From Ephydatia muelleri (lineage: Eukaryota > Porifera > Demospongiae > Spongillida > Spongillidae): a DNA stretch of 64,000 bases. The stretch spans positions 602,689 through 666,688 of the forward strand of contig JABACO010000017.1 in NCBI GenBank assembly GCA_013339895.1. The letters are read 5' to 3'. Shown piece after piece: positions 1-13,616 of the stretch (within the stretch, counting starts at the first letter, position 1; every line of letters begins with the position of its first letter). The notes below the pieces were generated by a model, which saw only the letters and a program-made list of their open reading frames with translations, searched no databases and was not told the DNA's origin. The position numbers were made by a program, and so were the translations under genes.

Positions 1-779
1 TCCTATTTTCAACACTTTATACTACACCATTTCACTACGGGGAAACTTTTTTTGGGGCCTTGCACTAGTTCCTTGCTGATGCTACGAAGTCCGATACCCC
101 ATGGGGTTCAAAACCGTCACATCTTCAGCTAGGAGAGTTTAAATCGCTTCAAATTCCGTACGTACATACAGGGGTCCTGTTGCTATTGATGTGTTCAGTT
201 CGTTAATTGTTACTCTATCCGTCACGGAGATACAGCTGTGCAAAGGTAATGCACATTTCCCGCTCGATTGCACCATTTTTGCATGCAACCCGTGTTCCAT
301 TCTCCCAATCCACAATAAATTTTGATAACTTCTTTGTTCCGCCCATTTCTCCCTTAAACTAAGCTAGCCGTTCCCAACTGTTTTTGTCTCACTCAGGCAG
401 TGAGTTTATGCGGGAAAGTTAAAAGAAGAAGAACGCTGCTCAGTTCCAGACGATCGTACCAAATTAACGGACCCCAAGTGAATATAACCTTGCGCCTCCC
501 ACGTCGCCGGCAGTATTCAAAACGGCACGCGTAAGGCTATTTGCTAAGCACTCACATCATCCTCTAGTCGTGTAATAAAGCTTTCCTATTTGCCATCATC
601 TTGCTAAAATCATCATCTTATATCTGCCACGCCCACTCGGCTACGATTTCGGTCTCACACAACTTTCAGCTCACACATACTCATGCTGGCTCCCACTTGT
701 GCACACACTTGCATTGTTGCGTACATGGCCCTGTACACTATCGTATGGCATATTTTCTTATACACAACCACACACACAA

Positions 780-855
<76 letters not shown>

Positions 856-1012
856 ATGTACAGCGTACTTGCACACACCAGTTATACATGTGGCAAACAA
901 TACACCTGTCTGATGATGGTACAAACACTCTCACTCATAAACATTGTCATATGCACATGTACATGTATTCTATTCAATTCAGCTGATTGCATTTCAATTT
1001 GTGTACCAAGCT
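1..1012 (+). repeat. Left arm of a >1 kb near-perfect inverted repeat
   Basis: Read as its reverse complement, this stretch matches 5,105-6,169 almost base for base. The first 300 bases show only about one difference by eye. It starts at base 1 of the window, so the arm may extend to the left. It contains non-coding sequence, then a pure CA run near 781-853. The match becomes patchy after about 960. No credible gene is present; the His/Thr-rich and Cys/Val-rich reading frames here are translated microsatellite. Confidence 0.9.
781..853. repeat. (CA)n microsatellite
   Basis: This is an uninterrupted CA dinucleotide run of about 70 bases. Its counterpart in the other arm of the large inverted repeat is the longer TG run at about 5,292-5,402. 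Confidence 0.95.
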
Positions 1013-1017
1013 TGCAT

Positions 1018-2380
1018 AAAACACACATGCACAGGCACACACACATACATGACATACACACAGACACACAAATGCACACACAGACACACTAACACATGAC
1101 ATACACACACAGACACACAAATGCACACACAGACACACTAACACATGACATACACACACAGACACACAAATGCACACACAGACACATTAACGCACACACA
1201 CACAGACACACAAATGCACACACAGACACACTAACGCACACACACATACACACATGACATACACACAGACGCATACAAACACACACAGACACACTAACGC
1301 ACACACACACACTCACACAGACACACACACACAGGCACACACAGACACACAAATGCACACACAGACACACTAACACACACACACAAACGCACACAGACAC
1401 ACACACATGACATACACACAGACGCATACAAACACACACACACGTCACTAATGCACACACACACACTAACGCACACAGACACACACATGACATACACACA
1501 GACGCATACAAACACACACACACACACAGATACACAGACACACACATGGACACACAAAACACACGACACACATATGACAAACACACACACACGCACACGC
1601 ACACACGTACACACACACATGGAAATACACACTAGCACGCACAGACACACATGCAGACACACATGCATGAAATACACACTAGCACACACATGCACACACA
1701 GGCACACACAGGCACACATGCATACACACAGATGCATACAAACACACACATACAGACACACTAACGCACACACACACACAAACGCACACACAGACACACA
1801 CATGGCATACATAGACACATACAAAAACACACACACACACTAACGCACACACAGACACACACATGACATACACACAGACGCATACAAACACACACACACA
1901 GATACACAGACACACACATGGACACACAAAACACACGACACACACATATACAAACACACACACATGCACACACACACACACATGGAAATACACACTAGCA
2001 CACACAGACACACATGCATACACAGGCACACACGAAATACACAGACGAGACAGTCACACAAAACACTCAGACACACACATGCACCGACACACACAGGAAC
2101 ATACACACACGACAGACACACACACACACACAGACACGGACACACAAGCACACACACACACACACGGACACACAAGCACACACAGACACACACACGAAAT
2201 ATATACACTCACGAAATACACAGACACACACACAGAAACACACAGACATGCAGACTTGCACACAGACTCGCACACACAAAATACATATAGACACACATGC
2301 ACAGACACACACTCACAGATACACACACAATACACACAGACTCGCACATGTGCACAGACACGTGTTACACAAAGCACACA
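1018..2380. repeat. Compound CA-rich tandem array
   Basis: About 1.36 kb of ACACAGACACAC-like units is interspersed with longer sub-units, such as a repeated block built around CATGACATACACACAGACGCATAC. Several blocks recur with small changes, which points to unequal exchange or replication slippage. Long frames in all phases come from the lack of stop codons in CA repeats and are not genes. Confidence 0.9.
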
Positions 2381-2389
2381 CTGTTGTTC

Positions 2390-2590
2390 ATGTGGAAAAA
2401 AACAGTAGTGCTCTCTGATAATGATGGTACACACATTTTCTCTCACTGAATGCCTTCTCTGCACATGCATTTTTTATCTATCTATTGAACAGCTCATGAG
2501 ACCATGAGACATGTCTACACATGTAGTGTCATAGGAGTGGTCCTTTATGCATACATTGTGTCCTTATAGGACTGTCCCCTGACACAAGGG
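2390..2590 (-). repeat. Dispersed repeat R2, copy 1
   Basis: The reverse complement closely matches 31,010-31,230. Shared blocks include TGAGAGAAAATGT, ACCATCATTAT and CATGAGCTGTTCAAT. In both copies the repeat borders a CA/TG array on the same side, so the array probably belongs to the element. Function is unknown. Confidence 0.7.
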
Positions 2591-2819
2591 ACAAGTCATA
2601 CATGTAAGGATATGCCATGGTTTGCCAACAAGCTCAAGAGGCTTCTGTTTATCTTGAGTGCTTGTGGAATGATGAATATCGCTATCCATTATGTCTGTGT
2701 AAACTTACCACGGGCCCTGACCTACCGCAATCAGCAATGATAGGGTATTCATCGCCAGGCAGAACCATCGCCCTTCATAAAAAACTGCGTGGTACATCCT
2801 TCTAGAAGAGGCAGCACTA

Positions 2820-2885
2820 GTCTCGTACCCAGACCCAGATTCCCAACAGCTGCAGCTGTTGGGAATCTGGGTCTGGATACGAGAC
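2820..2885. repeat. 66-base palindrome with GTCTCGTACCCAGA ends
   Basis: Two 33-base arms meet at CAGCTG|CAGCTG with one mismatch. The end motif TCTGGGTACGAGAC also occurs once each near 27,794, 29,021 and 62,109, apparently as half-sites. It looks like the end-to-end remnant of a small mobile repeat. Confidence 0.8.
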
Positions 2886-3287
2886 TAAGGCAGCACACTG
2901 TACTAATTTTTATGCGTAAATTAAATGTCTACTCGTAGAAGGCACTACATACTTTGTACTTATGGTGAGGAACAGCAATCAGAGTTCATGTACACTCGTT
3001 TAATTCGCTGCATTCAATTAGTACGACATGGGACACACAACATTGTGCTGATGAAAACAGTAGGCCTGTGAGACCTGCGATGGTACAGTGTACCTCCCTT
3101 ATCGTTGCAGATCGTGGTAGGTCAGGTAAGTTTACACAGACATATCGATAGCAAGCTAGTAACGATATTCATTATACTGTACTCCGAAAAGGCTTTTTTA
3201 CAGGTCAGACGAGCACTTGTACAGAGTGCTAGATGAGAGAAGAGTATACGTCTGCTTGCAACAATACAGAGGAAACACACAGAGATT

Positions 3288-3323
<36 letters not shown>

Positions 3324-3984
3324 CAGGATGTACAGATGCATTTGCACAACATATACACATGCATCAGGGTGTGTGAACCAACATGAGGGCATGTTCATGT
3401 ACTCTGTGTGAGCTAAATATTGTATGGGCAAAGAGAGACTCAAGTCTCTGCAACTGGTACACAAGCCACCTAGCTGAGTAGTGGAGGCATAAAGAATGAT
3501 AAGAAGTTGTTCAAGGATCAAGGATTTTGCCAAACAAGAAAGCTTTATTACACAATTGTACTTAACTACAAAAAGATGGATGTGAGTGTGTAAGAACTTA
3601 AAGTCTTATGCACGTTGCTGCAGGGACCCTCCACACACACACCACAATTTTTGGCCAACTGTGTAAATCTCATCAAGGAATGATAGCCGACAACAACTTT
3701 TTCGATGACAACATCATACGCATCATGATTAAAAATAAATTCGTGCATCTCTACATGTAGACTTGTATATTTAATTATTCATTTTGCTCAAAAGAAATCA
3801 GCCACCCCCCCCACACACACACACACACTTTTTAATATGTACCATGGGCCCAGTGCTGTGGTGAATACAGTGATATACTTTGCCACATGCATACAGTGGT
3901 ACGGACACCAATCCTATAGGGGCTGAGGACCAATTCTTTGGGAGTATATGACATAGAGCTCGCACTTTAGAGACGATACATACA
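2886..3984. other. Non-coding stretch without a recognisable gene
   Basis: It holds a short TG run (about 3,291-3,320) and a CA run (about 3,812-3,829). A segment near 3,120-3,180 resembles 30,900-30,945 (TAAGTTTACACAGACA). A piece near 3,535-3,600 resembles the repeat at 560-600. I see no convincing coding region. Confidence 0.6.
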
Positions 3985-5040
3985 CACAGGTACATGTAGC
4001 TACATGTGTGTCTGTATATGTGTGTGTCTGTGTGTATGTCGTGTGTGTATCTGTGTGTCCATGTCGTGTGTGTATCTGTGTGTCCATGTGTGTGCATGTG
4101 TGTCTCTGCATGTGTGTGTCTATGTGTATTTCGTGTGTGTATCTATATGTATTTTTTTGTATGAGTCTGTGTGCATGTATGTCTGTGTGCGTATCTGTGT
4201 ATTTCATGTGTGTGTCTGTAGGTGTGTTTGTGTATTTCGTGTGTGTGTCTTTGTGTGCTTGTGTGTCTGTGTCTGTTGTGTGTGTATGGCATGTGTGTAT
4301 CTTGTGTGTGCGTGTGTGTGTCTGTGCATGTGTGTGCGTCTGCATGTGTGTGTCTGTGCATGTGTGTGTCTATGCATGTGTGTCCATGTGTGCCCGCGTC
4401 TGTGTGTCTGTCTGTCGTGTGTGTGAGTCTGTGTGTATGTCGTGTGTGTCTGTGTATTTCATGTGCATGTCTGTGTGTGTCTCTGTGCATGTCTGTGTGT
4501 GTCTGTGTCTGTCGTGTCAGAGTGTGTTGTGTGGGTCTATGCGTGCCTGTGTGTGTGTGTCTGTGTGTGTGTGTGTCTGTGCATGCCTGCATGTGTCTGT
4601 GTGTATGTGTCTGTGTGTATGTGTCTGTGTGAGTGCCTGTGTGTGTGTGTGTCTGTGTGTGTGCATCTGTGTGTGTGTGTCTGTGTGTGTCTGTGTGTGT
4701 GTCTGTGTGTATGTTGTGTGTGTGTCTATGTGTGTGTGTGTCTGTGTGTCTGTGTGTGTGTGCGTCTGTGTATGTGTCTGTGTTGTGTGTGTGTCTGTGT
4801 GTGTGTCTGTGTGTATGTTGTGTGTGTGTCTATGTGTGTGTGTCTGTGTGTGTGTGTCTGTGTGTGTCTGTGTGTTGTGTGTGTGTCCATGTGTACCTGT
4901 GTGTCCGTGTCCATATGTGTGTGTGTTTGTGGGTGTATGTCATGTGTGTGTCTGTGTATCTATATGTTGTGTGTGAGCGTTTTTGCATGTGTATTGCCAC
5001 ATTTATACAGTGGTGTGTGTGTGTGCAAGTGTGCAATGTT
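3985..5040. repeat. Compound TG-rich tandem array
   Basis: About 1 kb of TGTGTCTGTG-type units. It is the complement-type counterpart of the 1,018-2,380 array and sits symmetrically inside the large inverted repeat. It has no coding content. Confidence 0.9.
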
Positions 5041-5104
5041 TGTGTACATTTAGAGTACCAGATGGGGACACAATGTATTCAATCCTTGGAGACACGATAC
5101 ATGT

Positions 5105-6168
<1,064 letters not shown>

Positions 6169-6169
<1 letters not shown>

Positions 6170-6279
6170 AGTCGATAGCGTTAACCGTTGGGAAGTTATA
6201 GCGATTCACCCGCGATGCATTTTTATAACATTTTATAATATATCCGTGGGGCAATTTTCGCGGAAACTGTCCCATATAC
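6169..6279 (+). repeat. Half of a palindromic repeat (family B)
   Basis: It matches the right half of the palindrome at 62,959-63,215. Shared blocks are AAGTCGATAGCGTTA, GCGATGCATTTTTATAACA, GTGGGGCAATTTTCGC and ACTGTCCCATATA. It directly abuts the right arm of the large inverted repeat. Confidence 0.8.
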
Positions 6280-6429
6280 TAATAATCATCTTTGGCTCAA
6301 AAGTGAATCGCTGCGCACAAGAAATATTCCACGCCAGGTGGCATACAGTATGGATGTATTCTGATACCATGCACGATAAATGATAAAAATATTACAAGTC
6401 CGCGTATGATCTTTGGACAGCCATGCATA

Positions 6430-6840
6430 TATACACAACCGTTACGAATTCTACATGACAGAGGAAGTAAGAAATGTGTGGATCGCAACTTCATGATGCA
6501 TGCATGTTTGCTGCACTAGTGGGTTTATAAGTACACGACATGTTTGGTTACTTTACTACTGTACATGTAGTAATTATGTTTCTTTTGCATGAAGAGCACA
6601 TTGTTCAGATGACTTCACTAATGCTATTTACTCCCAGAACAGGAGGGTGCATGTATCCCACATTAGTGTAGTACAACATGTTTAACATGCCAGTTCATTC
6701 CATCTCCATCTGCCTTTTTCCAGTTCATAATAAGTATGGTTTGTTACAGCCGTAATAATTGCGAGGTAATTATGGACGCTGCGTACACCCCAGTGCCCAA
6801 CCTGGGTTTGACTTCAGCATCTACATGGCTGGTTTACATG
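6430..6840 (+). repeat. Dispersed repeat R1, copy 1
   Basis: It matches 28,540-28,910 with many small differences. Shared blocks include TTCTTTTGCATGAAGAGCAC and ATTAGTGTAGTACAACATGT. A third, more diverged copy lies near 60,115-60,450. It is non-coding and its class is unknown. Confidence 0.8.
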
Positions 6841-7011
6841 CATGTCACTGAATTGCATGTATGTAAATGTACTGTACAACATGGTATTGAAAGTGATTGT
6901 TTGTAATAAGCACAACACTGACATGCATCACACAGATGATTATATGGTTAGTGACAATGCATGTATATATGCACTTGGCGTTCAAAGAGTGAATGAAGTA
7001 ATAAGGCCGGT

Positions 7012-7046
<35 letters not shown>
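7012..7046. repeat. Poly-G tract (35 bases)
   Basis: An uninterrupted G run. Similar G or C homopolymers occur near 13,321, 33,190, 54,642 and 60,498. Predicted poly-Gly or poly-Pro frames across it are not genes. Confidence 0.9.
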
Positions 7047-7047
<1 letters not shown>

Positions 7048-7049
7048 AA

Positions 7050-9120
7050 TTTTGGGCTAGCATATGACTTTATAGAATAGGCTGCACATTGCATTCATTA
7101 GCACCCGGTGTTTGACTACGGCCATGTCATTAAGAAAACGTGGACAACCGAGAATCGCGTCTCAGTATCTATGGCTCAGAGATAATTGACTATGCATCAT
7201 GTTCCCATAGGATTGGTTCTTTGTATATACAGCATATTCCTAGTCCTTTGCCATAGGATTTGTCCATTGTAACAGTGTACACTTTCTCAACACATTGCAT
7301 ACACATGGCACAGAATAACACAATGTTCATCACAACATACGTTCCTATGTACTGACATTATCTTTCTGTGGCCATTGGAGAAGCATGTGATGAAGCTTTC
7401 CTATTTGGCATAATCCTTGCTCAATTCCTCATTGTTTATGCTCTCCAATGAGCTGTACCGGGCTTCAGTTTCTTTTTGCCACACACTGTTCAGCTCACAC
7501 AGGTACATGAACTTGCCCTGATGCTGGTTCACACACCCTTACATGTGTATTGGTATAGATTGTGTAAACAAACCTTTACCATTCCACACACACACACACA
7601 CTCACACACACACACACACACACGCACTCACACACACACAACACACACACTCACACACAGACACACACACATCCTCTGTAGAAGATTCCTTCAACTACTT
7701 GATGTGCATATTGAGTTCCGTCCTTAGTACATGACATAGAGCCCTCACTTGAGACACAATAAAACATTTCAAATGAACAGTTTCACGTTGGTCCATCATG
7801 AAACCAACATAGTCTGTGGACATGACTGATGGTTGTCCTCAGACTCACTATTATCAAAGTTATTCAAGATTAAAGTTAGAGCAAATTAATTTTAATAATT
7901 GTGCAAGAGATGGAGTAGGATTAATTTCAAGTTACCAGATCGTTTAATGTCATGATTCGTTTACAATATATTTTTGTGGACTAATTTAATTGCTAACTAA
8001 TTTTAATAAACATTTCTATAAGTTCATTATCAAGTGAAGTAAGACCACTATTTGATTTTTTCAGCTTCTAGAAATTGTTATTTGTAATAAATACACTACA
8101 CAAAGATTATAATATACACAGTTACAACAAATAAAATATTTGGTATTAAAATAATAATAACACTGAACATCAATTACATGCATAAAAGATAATAGGTGAT
8201 CATTCAGCGAAAAGGAATCTAGTGCATATAGATGTATGATAAAATTTCTAGAGCACACAATAGAAATGTAACGCTTGCATTGAAATGTATGGCTAATTCA
8301 AATTTCAGTGCCTTACAACTCAACGACAGATACTCTGATTCTCAGTATGTAAGAATTGCTGTGTAAAGGACATTTCTAGAACATCATAAAAATTGAAATC
8401 TTGAAACATACATGTGCTATGTTTCTTTTAGCAGAAACGATCCCATAGTATGTTATATGACAGAAAAAAGATCAAAAGGGAAGAAAAAAATGATTCTGTC
8501 ACTGGCACATACAGACACACTTTGGCACACTTTTATACACATACCTATATACTACATAACTTCCAGCAGCCCAGCACCACCTGCATAATCAATTCCTGCA
8601 CTGCTTCTCCATTTGGTTGGGGAATCCCGTAGGCATAAAGTTAGTGGCCCTCAAAATGGCAAACAACAGCCTGGCTTGTATCCATCCTGCAACTACAGAA
8701 TATGAATTTTTTCCCCAATTTGACACCTAATTTGTTCACGAGGAGTTTGATAAAACATTCAACAACTAGAAAACTAGAGGTGTAAAGGAGGCGTGGCTCA
8801 CTTCTGCTGCATCACATTCTTTTATTCTTGAGCAGATGATAGAATTAATGATAGAATTGCAGCAGTGAGTTATTAAAAATCAAATCCATTAAAAGGTTAG
8901 TGTTTTTTTAGTATTTTCAAGTTTGATTTATTGTTTCGAACATTTACTAAAACCCAAGGGCACAAGGCTGGGATATTCTACCTATATAGCTGTTGGCAAG
9001 GTTATGAGGCGCATGACTGGGAAAGGTGAACATGAAAGACAAGGCATCCAACTACAGTACACCTCTACAGTTTGGTGTTGCTTGCCCAGATGGCGCTGAA
9101 AAAGTTATTCACCACTTGAG
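7050..9120. other. Repeat-rich stretch without a recognisable gene
   Basis: It contains an interrupted CA run (about 7,586-7,672). The segment 7,370-7,450 is related to the repeat at 560-640. A truncated copy of mobile repeat MITE-A occupies 8,222-8,444. The rest is AT-rich, and I see no supported coding region. Confidence 0.6.
8222..8444 (-). mobile_element. MITE-A copy, one end missing
   Basis: In reverse orientation it matches the complete copy at 58,004-58,244. It ends with GCAGAAACGATCCC, the expected terminal motif. The other end, which should begin GGGATCGTTTCTGC, is absent. It has no coding capacity. Confidence 0.7.
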
Positions 9121-9124
9121 GTGA

Positions 9125-9460
9125 GTGGTTGAAAAACACTCACAAGGACGCTCTAGTGTCAGCCAGTGCACCATAATCTAGGTACCAACAGTTCATTGCA
9201 CTGGGATCAGCAGCAATAGCTTTCAACGAGAACAAGGAAAAATACAGTGGATGTGCAGGGTTTCCCTACTGAACCCCTGAAGCAGATACAAGCTCTCTTA
9301 TGTTATGCCAGAGGCGTTGATGGTTTGAATAACACCACAATAAATAAGGGCAAAGTTCTGGAAAATGGGCTGCACAAAGATCAACAACAGGTTGATGTAA
9401 TACCAAATTGAATGCATCATGCATATTTACTTTGAGGATGGCGAAATTAGGATCCATCCA
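9125..9460 (-). pseudogene. Reverse transcriptase fragment (decayed retroelement)
   Basis: The minus strand reads through the central palm region of a reverse transcriptase as found in invertebrate non-LTR-like elements. It has a KVNMHDAFN segment (usual form KVDFxNAFN), then SGVQ followed by a stop where families have GVQQGDPLGP, then CWYLDYGA in place of the catalytic YLDDG. The stop codon and the loss of the second catalytic Asp show it is dead. No flanking endonuclease or continuous upstream frame is visible. The motif assignment is strong for its length, but the exact retroelement clade is not determined. Confidence 0.7.
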
Positions 9461-11244
9461 AGTCCAGAACTTCTGTTTAAAATCAAATCAAATATACACT
9501 GTGTCTGTTGCCCCATTATGCCTCATAAGGTACTGTTGCTGAACATCATGTACCATGTGAGACATATACCTCAACATACTGATGTATATTGACAAAGATA
9601 TCAGCAAGAACATTCACATCTTTTAGCTTTTGCGATGCAGTCTACCTCAGCTGATCATAAAAATCACCAGCTTCACATTCAAGTTGTCCGCACGAATCAG
9701 CTTCATTCTTGGTTTGTGTGCCATACTCCTTCCCAGTATCTAAGCTGTATTGTGATATGTGAGTTGTAGCTGTTGTAGTACTGATCAGCTTTGACATTTC
9801 CAACAATGTTTTTGCAGATATCTAATTGTTGAGTCACCAATTGTAAGTTCTTGTCACTTTTTTGGCATCAGAACTATCATTCAGATCAAGTGCCAAGTTT
9901 AAAATGTTTTATACAGTTCAAATACTTCCTTCTCCTGCTTGTGTACTTGTTTCTCTGGCACTGATTGATGCTGGCTACCACAACTGGGCTCATACTGATA
10001 CTCGACACCTTCTAGAACATGGTGCGCATAAAATATAAGACAAAACGTAAATACAGTTGATTTTTTCTGACACAGTTGTGACCGAAGTGATTGGCTTGCA
10101 TCAGAATCAGGTTCAACAGTATCAATTATTTTATTACTCATTTTGTGTTGACTAATAACTCTTGGTGGAAGTTCTAAGACCGCTTTGGTGGTAGGTGGCA
10201 TCTACCATGTTTGAAATAGCAACCATCTTCTGACATCAATTGCTGCACATGCATATGAGCAGGGTAGGCTATTGAGGTTTGAAAGGAAACAACAAATGGG
10301 GATGGATGTTTTGGGGCCCACATTTATTTGCTGATAAAATATACCTTTTTGCCATTTCATGCCATTGTTCATATGGGTCTTCAATATCATAGGACAGAGC
10401 TTCTACTTCATTGCCTTTACCAACACCATATCGGCTCCACCCCTAAATAGTCAGCCGCGAAAGCAAAATGAATAAATTATAAAGCTCTTTTGAAACTGAA
10501 AGCTACTATATTTTAATTAAAAGATGTGGTATTTTGATTGATTTTAAGATCTATGGTGGCATTTAGATTAAAATTGTGTGTGAAATTTGCCTAGAAAAAG
10601 AATCTGCACTTTTAGCCTTAAAATACCACAAGGTTGATGTATCGAATGCATCTTTGGCATGTGCAGAAATATCAACTAGTTTCAACGTCGTTTGATGACA
10701 GAGCACAACAATATATGCACATTTACACTCTAATCCGCTGGTATCACGCATACTTGCAGAGGTGTGCATGCTAATGTACATATTATATACACAATCCTCA
10801 TGCAGCCTTTGCTGCATTCACCTGGTCTTTCAAGCAAATGGACATTCCTGGCCAGAACCATCAGCCACCTGATGCAGCCACTTGAAGATATATCATCCGT
10901 TCCAAACTGATACCCAGCCTCACAGGTCGGTGTGCCCCTTCTGAAACTGGGAGTTGTTTCTCTGCCAGCCAGATTGGGTGGAATTGGTTTAATCATAGAT
11001 TGACGGTGGTATTGTGACTTATGACTTTTAAGTCACAAATCTTAGTTACTAGTAATTAGAATCCACGCTGGCTTTCAAAACTTAGTTACCTTCATGTGGC
11101 TGATTATGTACACTGCCTACAAAATCAATGAGTATTATAATGTTGCATACATGAGAAAATGATATGAGTGAATACAATCACTGTGTAGCACCAACAGTGT
11201 GCTTTGTTAAACATGTGCTGCCTTGTTTTGACTTTAATCCAACA
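9461..11244. other. Degenerate stretch with unrecognised minus-strand fragments
   Basis: Several short minus-strand frames look like former coding DNA. The most protein-like, near 10,310-10,395, reads DPYEQWHEMAKRYILSANKCGPQ in one frame but is broken by stops. Others lie at 9,899-10,201 and 10,563-10,996. I do not recognise a family. Their clustering beside retroelement and transposase relics suggests another dead mobile element. Confidence 0.35.
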
Positions 11245-11460
11245 TCAAGTCGAGCACCATCCTGGAGGCAGAGGTGGAAACTCACCTGTGATGGGTTGTA
11301 GATGAGGTTCCACTGAAACATTGTGCCGGGCAGATTTCTGAAAGGAGATAAGCTGTATAATCCTGGTCACATTGGGCCTGATGGAAGGGAAACCACCTTT
11401 TGGGCATGACAGTGCATGCTCAACAGAGAATGCAGCACCACAGACACAGCTGGACACCTG
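11245..11460 (-). pseudogene. Retroelement C-terminal zinc-binding fragment
   Basis: The minus strand encodes a CxCG...HALSCPKGGFP block followed by a VEPHLQPITGE segment and, after a frameshift, GARLDV. I recognise this order from the C-terminal region of reverse-transcriptase proteins common in marine invertebrates. There a CCHC-type knuckle precedes a possible restriction-like nuclease fold; this rests on memory of the family. It is truncated and frameshifted. It cannot be the tail of the RT fragment at 9.1-9.5 kb, because on this strand it lies upstream of it. A related downstream piece lies at 63,500-63,733. Confidence 0.55.
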
Positions 11461-12150
11461 TTCATCACCTGATTGAAGGTTTCAATCATCGTAGAGTTGA
11501 AAAACTGTATCCTGGATGGCAGCTGTGTGTAGGTGAGTCTGTGTCATCATGGAGAGGCAAAGATGGAGACTTTCATTCAGATGGGATGTCACATGTGACA
11601 CTAATATAGAGAAAGCCTAAAGGAGTGGGATGTGAACTGGAGCATTGTGTCGATGCTGACACCAAGGCTATACTACAGCATGAAATACAGGAAGGTGCAG
11701 ATGTAATGGGCAGTAAAGAATACACAGCTGAATATAAACTTGTTGGAACAGCCCAGCTTCTTAGGCTGACCGAACCATGGTAAGTACTGACTCAGCATTT
11801 GCTAGTGTCACTACTGCTGTTATTGCATAACCTGCTAGCCTATGTAGCAATGCACTGTTCTGAATCCTTTTGCATTGGAAGGGGATATCATGTGGTAATG
11901 CTTCAGTGTCACTTTCAAGCCTTCTGCAAGCAGCCTGGGTACCAAAACTTTTTTTGCAGTAGCAAGCCTTTGGCAACAGCTTCTGTGAACTCAGAGTGAC
12001 TTAGCTTTGTGCTTCCTGGGTGGAACTTTTTGTATAAAAGGTAAGCATCTGTTTCAACAATCCCAGGAACTGTTGCCACAACACGACTTGCCCAAGACTG
12101 GGTTCGTCATGCTGTTTCCAATGTCTATTATAGATGCTGCATCAAAATAA
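11461..12150 (+). pseudogene. piggyBac-like transposase relic
   Basis: The plus strand shows the middle of a DDE_Tnp_1_7 (piggyBac-type) transposase in pieces. In order they are LIEGFNHRRVEKLYPG, VGESVSSWRGKDG with a degenerate DESM motif, DGMSHVT, RKPKGVGCE, then ELEHCVDADTKA, QEGADVMG, AQLLRLTEPW and, after a frameshift, TDSAFASV around the next catalytic Asp. Stops and frame changes separate the pieces, so it is inactive. It abuts the oppositely oriented retroelement relic at 11,460. The family call is by motif order and spacing. Confidence 0.65.
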
Positions 12151-13262
12151 GTTTCTAAACAACTTTCTTCCACTTGACAGTTTTGTTATACACTTCAGTC
12201 TGTCCAATTTCATCCCCATCTTCATCAAGTATCTCTCTCCATCGCAGCTTGTTAGAAAGTTTTCCAGGAAGTGTTGTGGAATGTGTTGATACAAAACATT
12301 TTCTTACTTTGTCCCCCCATGCATGATGTTATGGATATCCACAGTGGATGTTAGTGTGATGTCATCACCAAGTTCTTGAAATTCTACTTCATCAATGTAC
12401 TTTTTGGGATACATCCTAGTAGCTATTTTTACCAATCCAGTAAAATGAATTCCATTTTTCCGACATGCATATGTAAGAGCCCCTGCAAGAATTATTGTAA
12501 TATTTGCTCAAAGAGCCAGATCGTTGCTTTGTGCGTTCCGCTCCTACTGGTACCCTGAATTAAACTGTACTGTTATAAATATGTGTACGTTGTCAGTAAT
12601 CTACCGTATATAATTAATAATAGAAAATAATGTATATATGGAATGGGGTTTAAACATTGGAACAGATGATTCAGCACTGGAAGCGGCAGGCAGTCAATAA
12701 ACTAAGGGAGAGATCAGACTTGTGCAACTTTTGCAATCAGGTCAACCGGAGAGACATGGCCCATGATTATTGAACCCGACAATGAATCCAGACCATGGTT
12801 GAAATATATGTGTGGCCCCACTTTGCTGACAGTTGGGTGGCTATACATTTGTATACAACTGTGGCTGGCCTCTCTTCCTAAGCCTCCAGTGGCAGAGAAG
12901 AGGAGGCATGGTCAACTTCGAGGATCACTCATTGGCTCGTTTCTTTGAGGCCTCATGGAAACAGTAGCAGGAGGTCGTCTATTTGAGGGGGTGTAGGAGT
13001 TGAAAACCTTTACGTCAAAGTGGAATGCCCTCTCAAAACGACTCCCCCAGAATCCATCAGCTGCTTGTGAAATGTGTCGTTATTCTTCTATATCCATTGT
13101 CGCAATCGGCGGAAATGACTCAAGTGCCGTTGTCTCCGGCCCTGGTACTACTACGAATGGCCTCACAGTTTGTTGCATGAAAAAGCTCCAAGATTCAATA
13201 CTACCTTTTTTGTTAAGTATTCGCCGCCGTATATGTAACGAAATTGTAACTTTGAAAGGTAT
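12151..13262. other. Stretch without a recognisable gene
   Basis: Some short plus-strand pieces near 12,660-12,960 could be the tail of the piggyBac relic (a cysteine-containing segment reading CNFCNQVNRRD), but they are too degraded to assign. Nothing else is supported. Confidence 0.4.
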
Positions 13263-13270
13263 ACGATTGC

Positions 13271-13616
13271 CAGCCCCGGATCCAGCATAGCCTTGGGGTT
13301 CATTTAACTTGCCGACTGCACCCCCCCCCCCCCCCCCCCCCCCTCCAGTTTTTGTATATAGCTGTAAGTGGACTGCCCCCCCCCCCCCCCCCAATATAGG
13401 ACTGCACCCCCCCCCACCCCCCCCCAATATAGGACTGCACCCCCCCCCACCCCCCCCACCCCCCCCCCCCCCCCCCCCCCCCCCAATATAGGACTGCACC
13501 CCCCACGCCCCTCCCCGTTCAAACAGCTTCGCATACATTGCCGCCCCTCTGGTAAAACCGCCCCCGCCCCCCCCCCCCCCCCCCCCCCCCATAACAGATT
13601 CCTGGATCCGGGGCTG
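13271..13616. mobile_element. Non-autonomous hAT-type element with C-rich core
   Basis: The ends are inverted repeats: CAGCCCCGGATCCAG at the left and CTGGATCCGGGGCTG at the right. They are flanked by a perfect 8-base direct repeat, ACGATTGC (13,263-13,270 and 13,617-13,624). An 8-base target duplication and ends beginning CAG are typical of hAT transposons. The 346-base interior is mainly C homopolymers joined by an AATATAGGACTGCA unit repeated about three times. It encodes nothing and would depend on a transposase supplied elsewhere. Confidence 0.85.

Noticed and set aside
655..2470. Many long His/Thr-rich and Cys/Val-rich reading frames
   Set aside because: They are translations of CA/TG microsatellites, open in several frames on both strands at once, with no domain pattern. 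The same holds for 3,798-5,488, 27,171-27,684, 31,039-31,576, 47,426-47,760, 49,168-50,378, 52,215-52,573 and 55,188-55,547.
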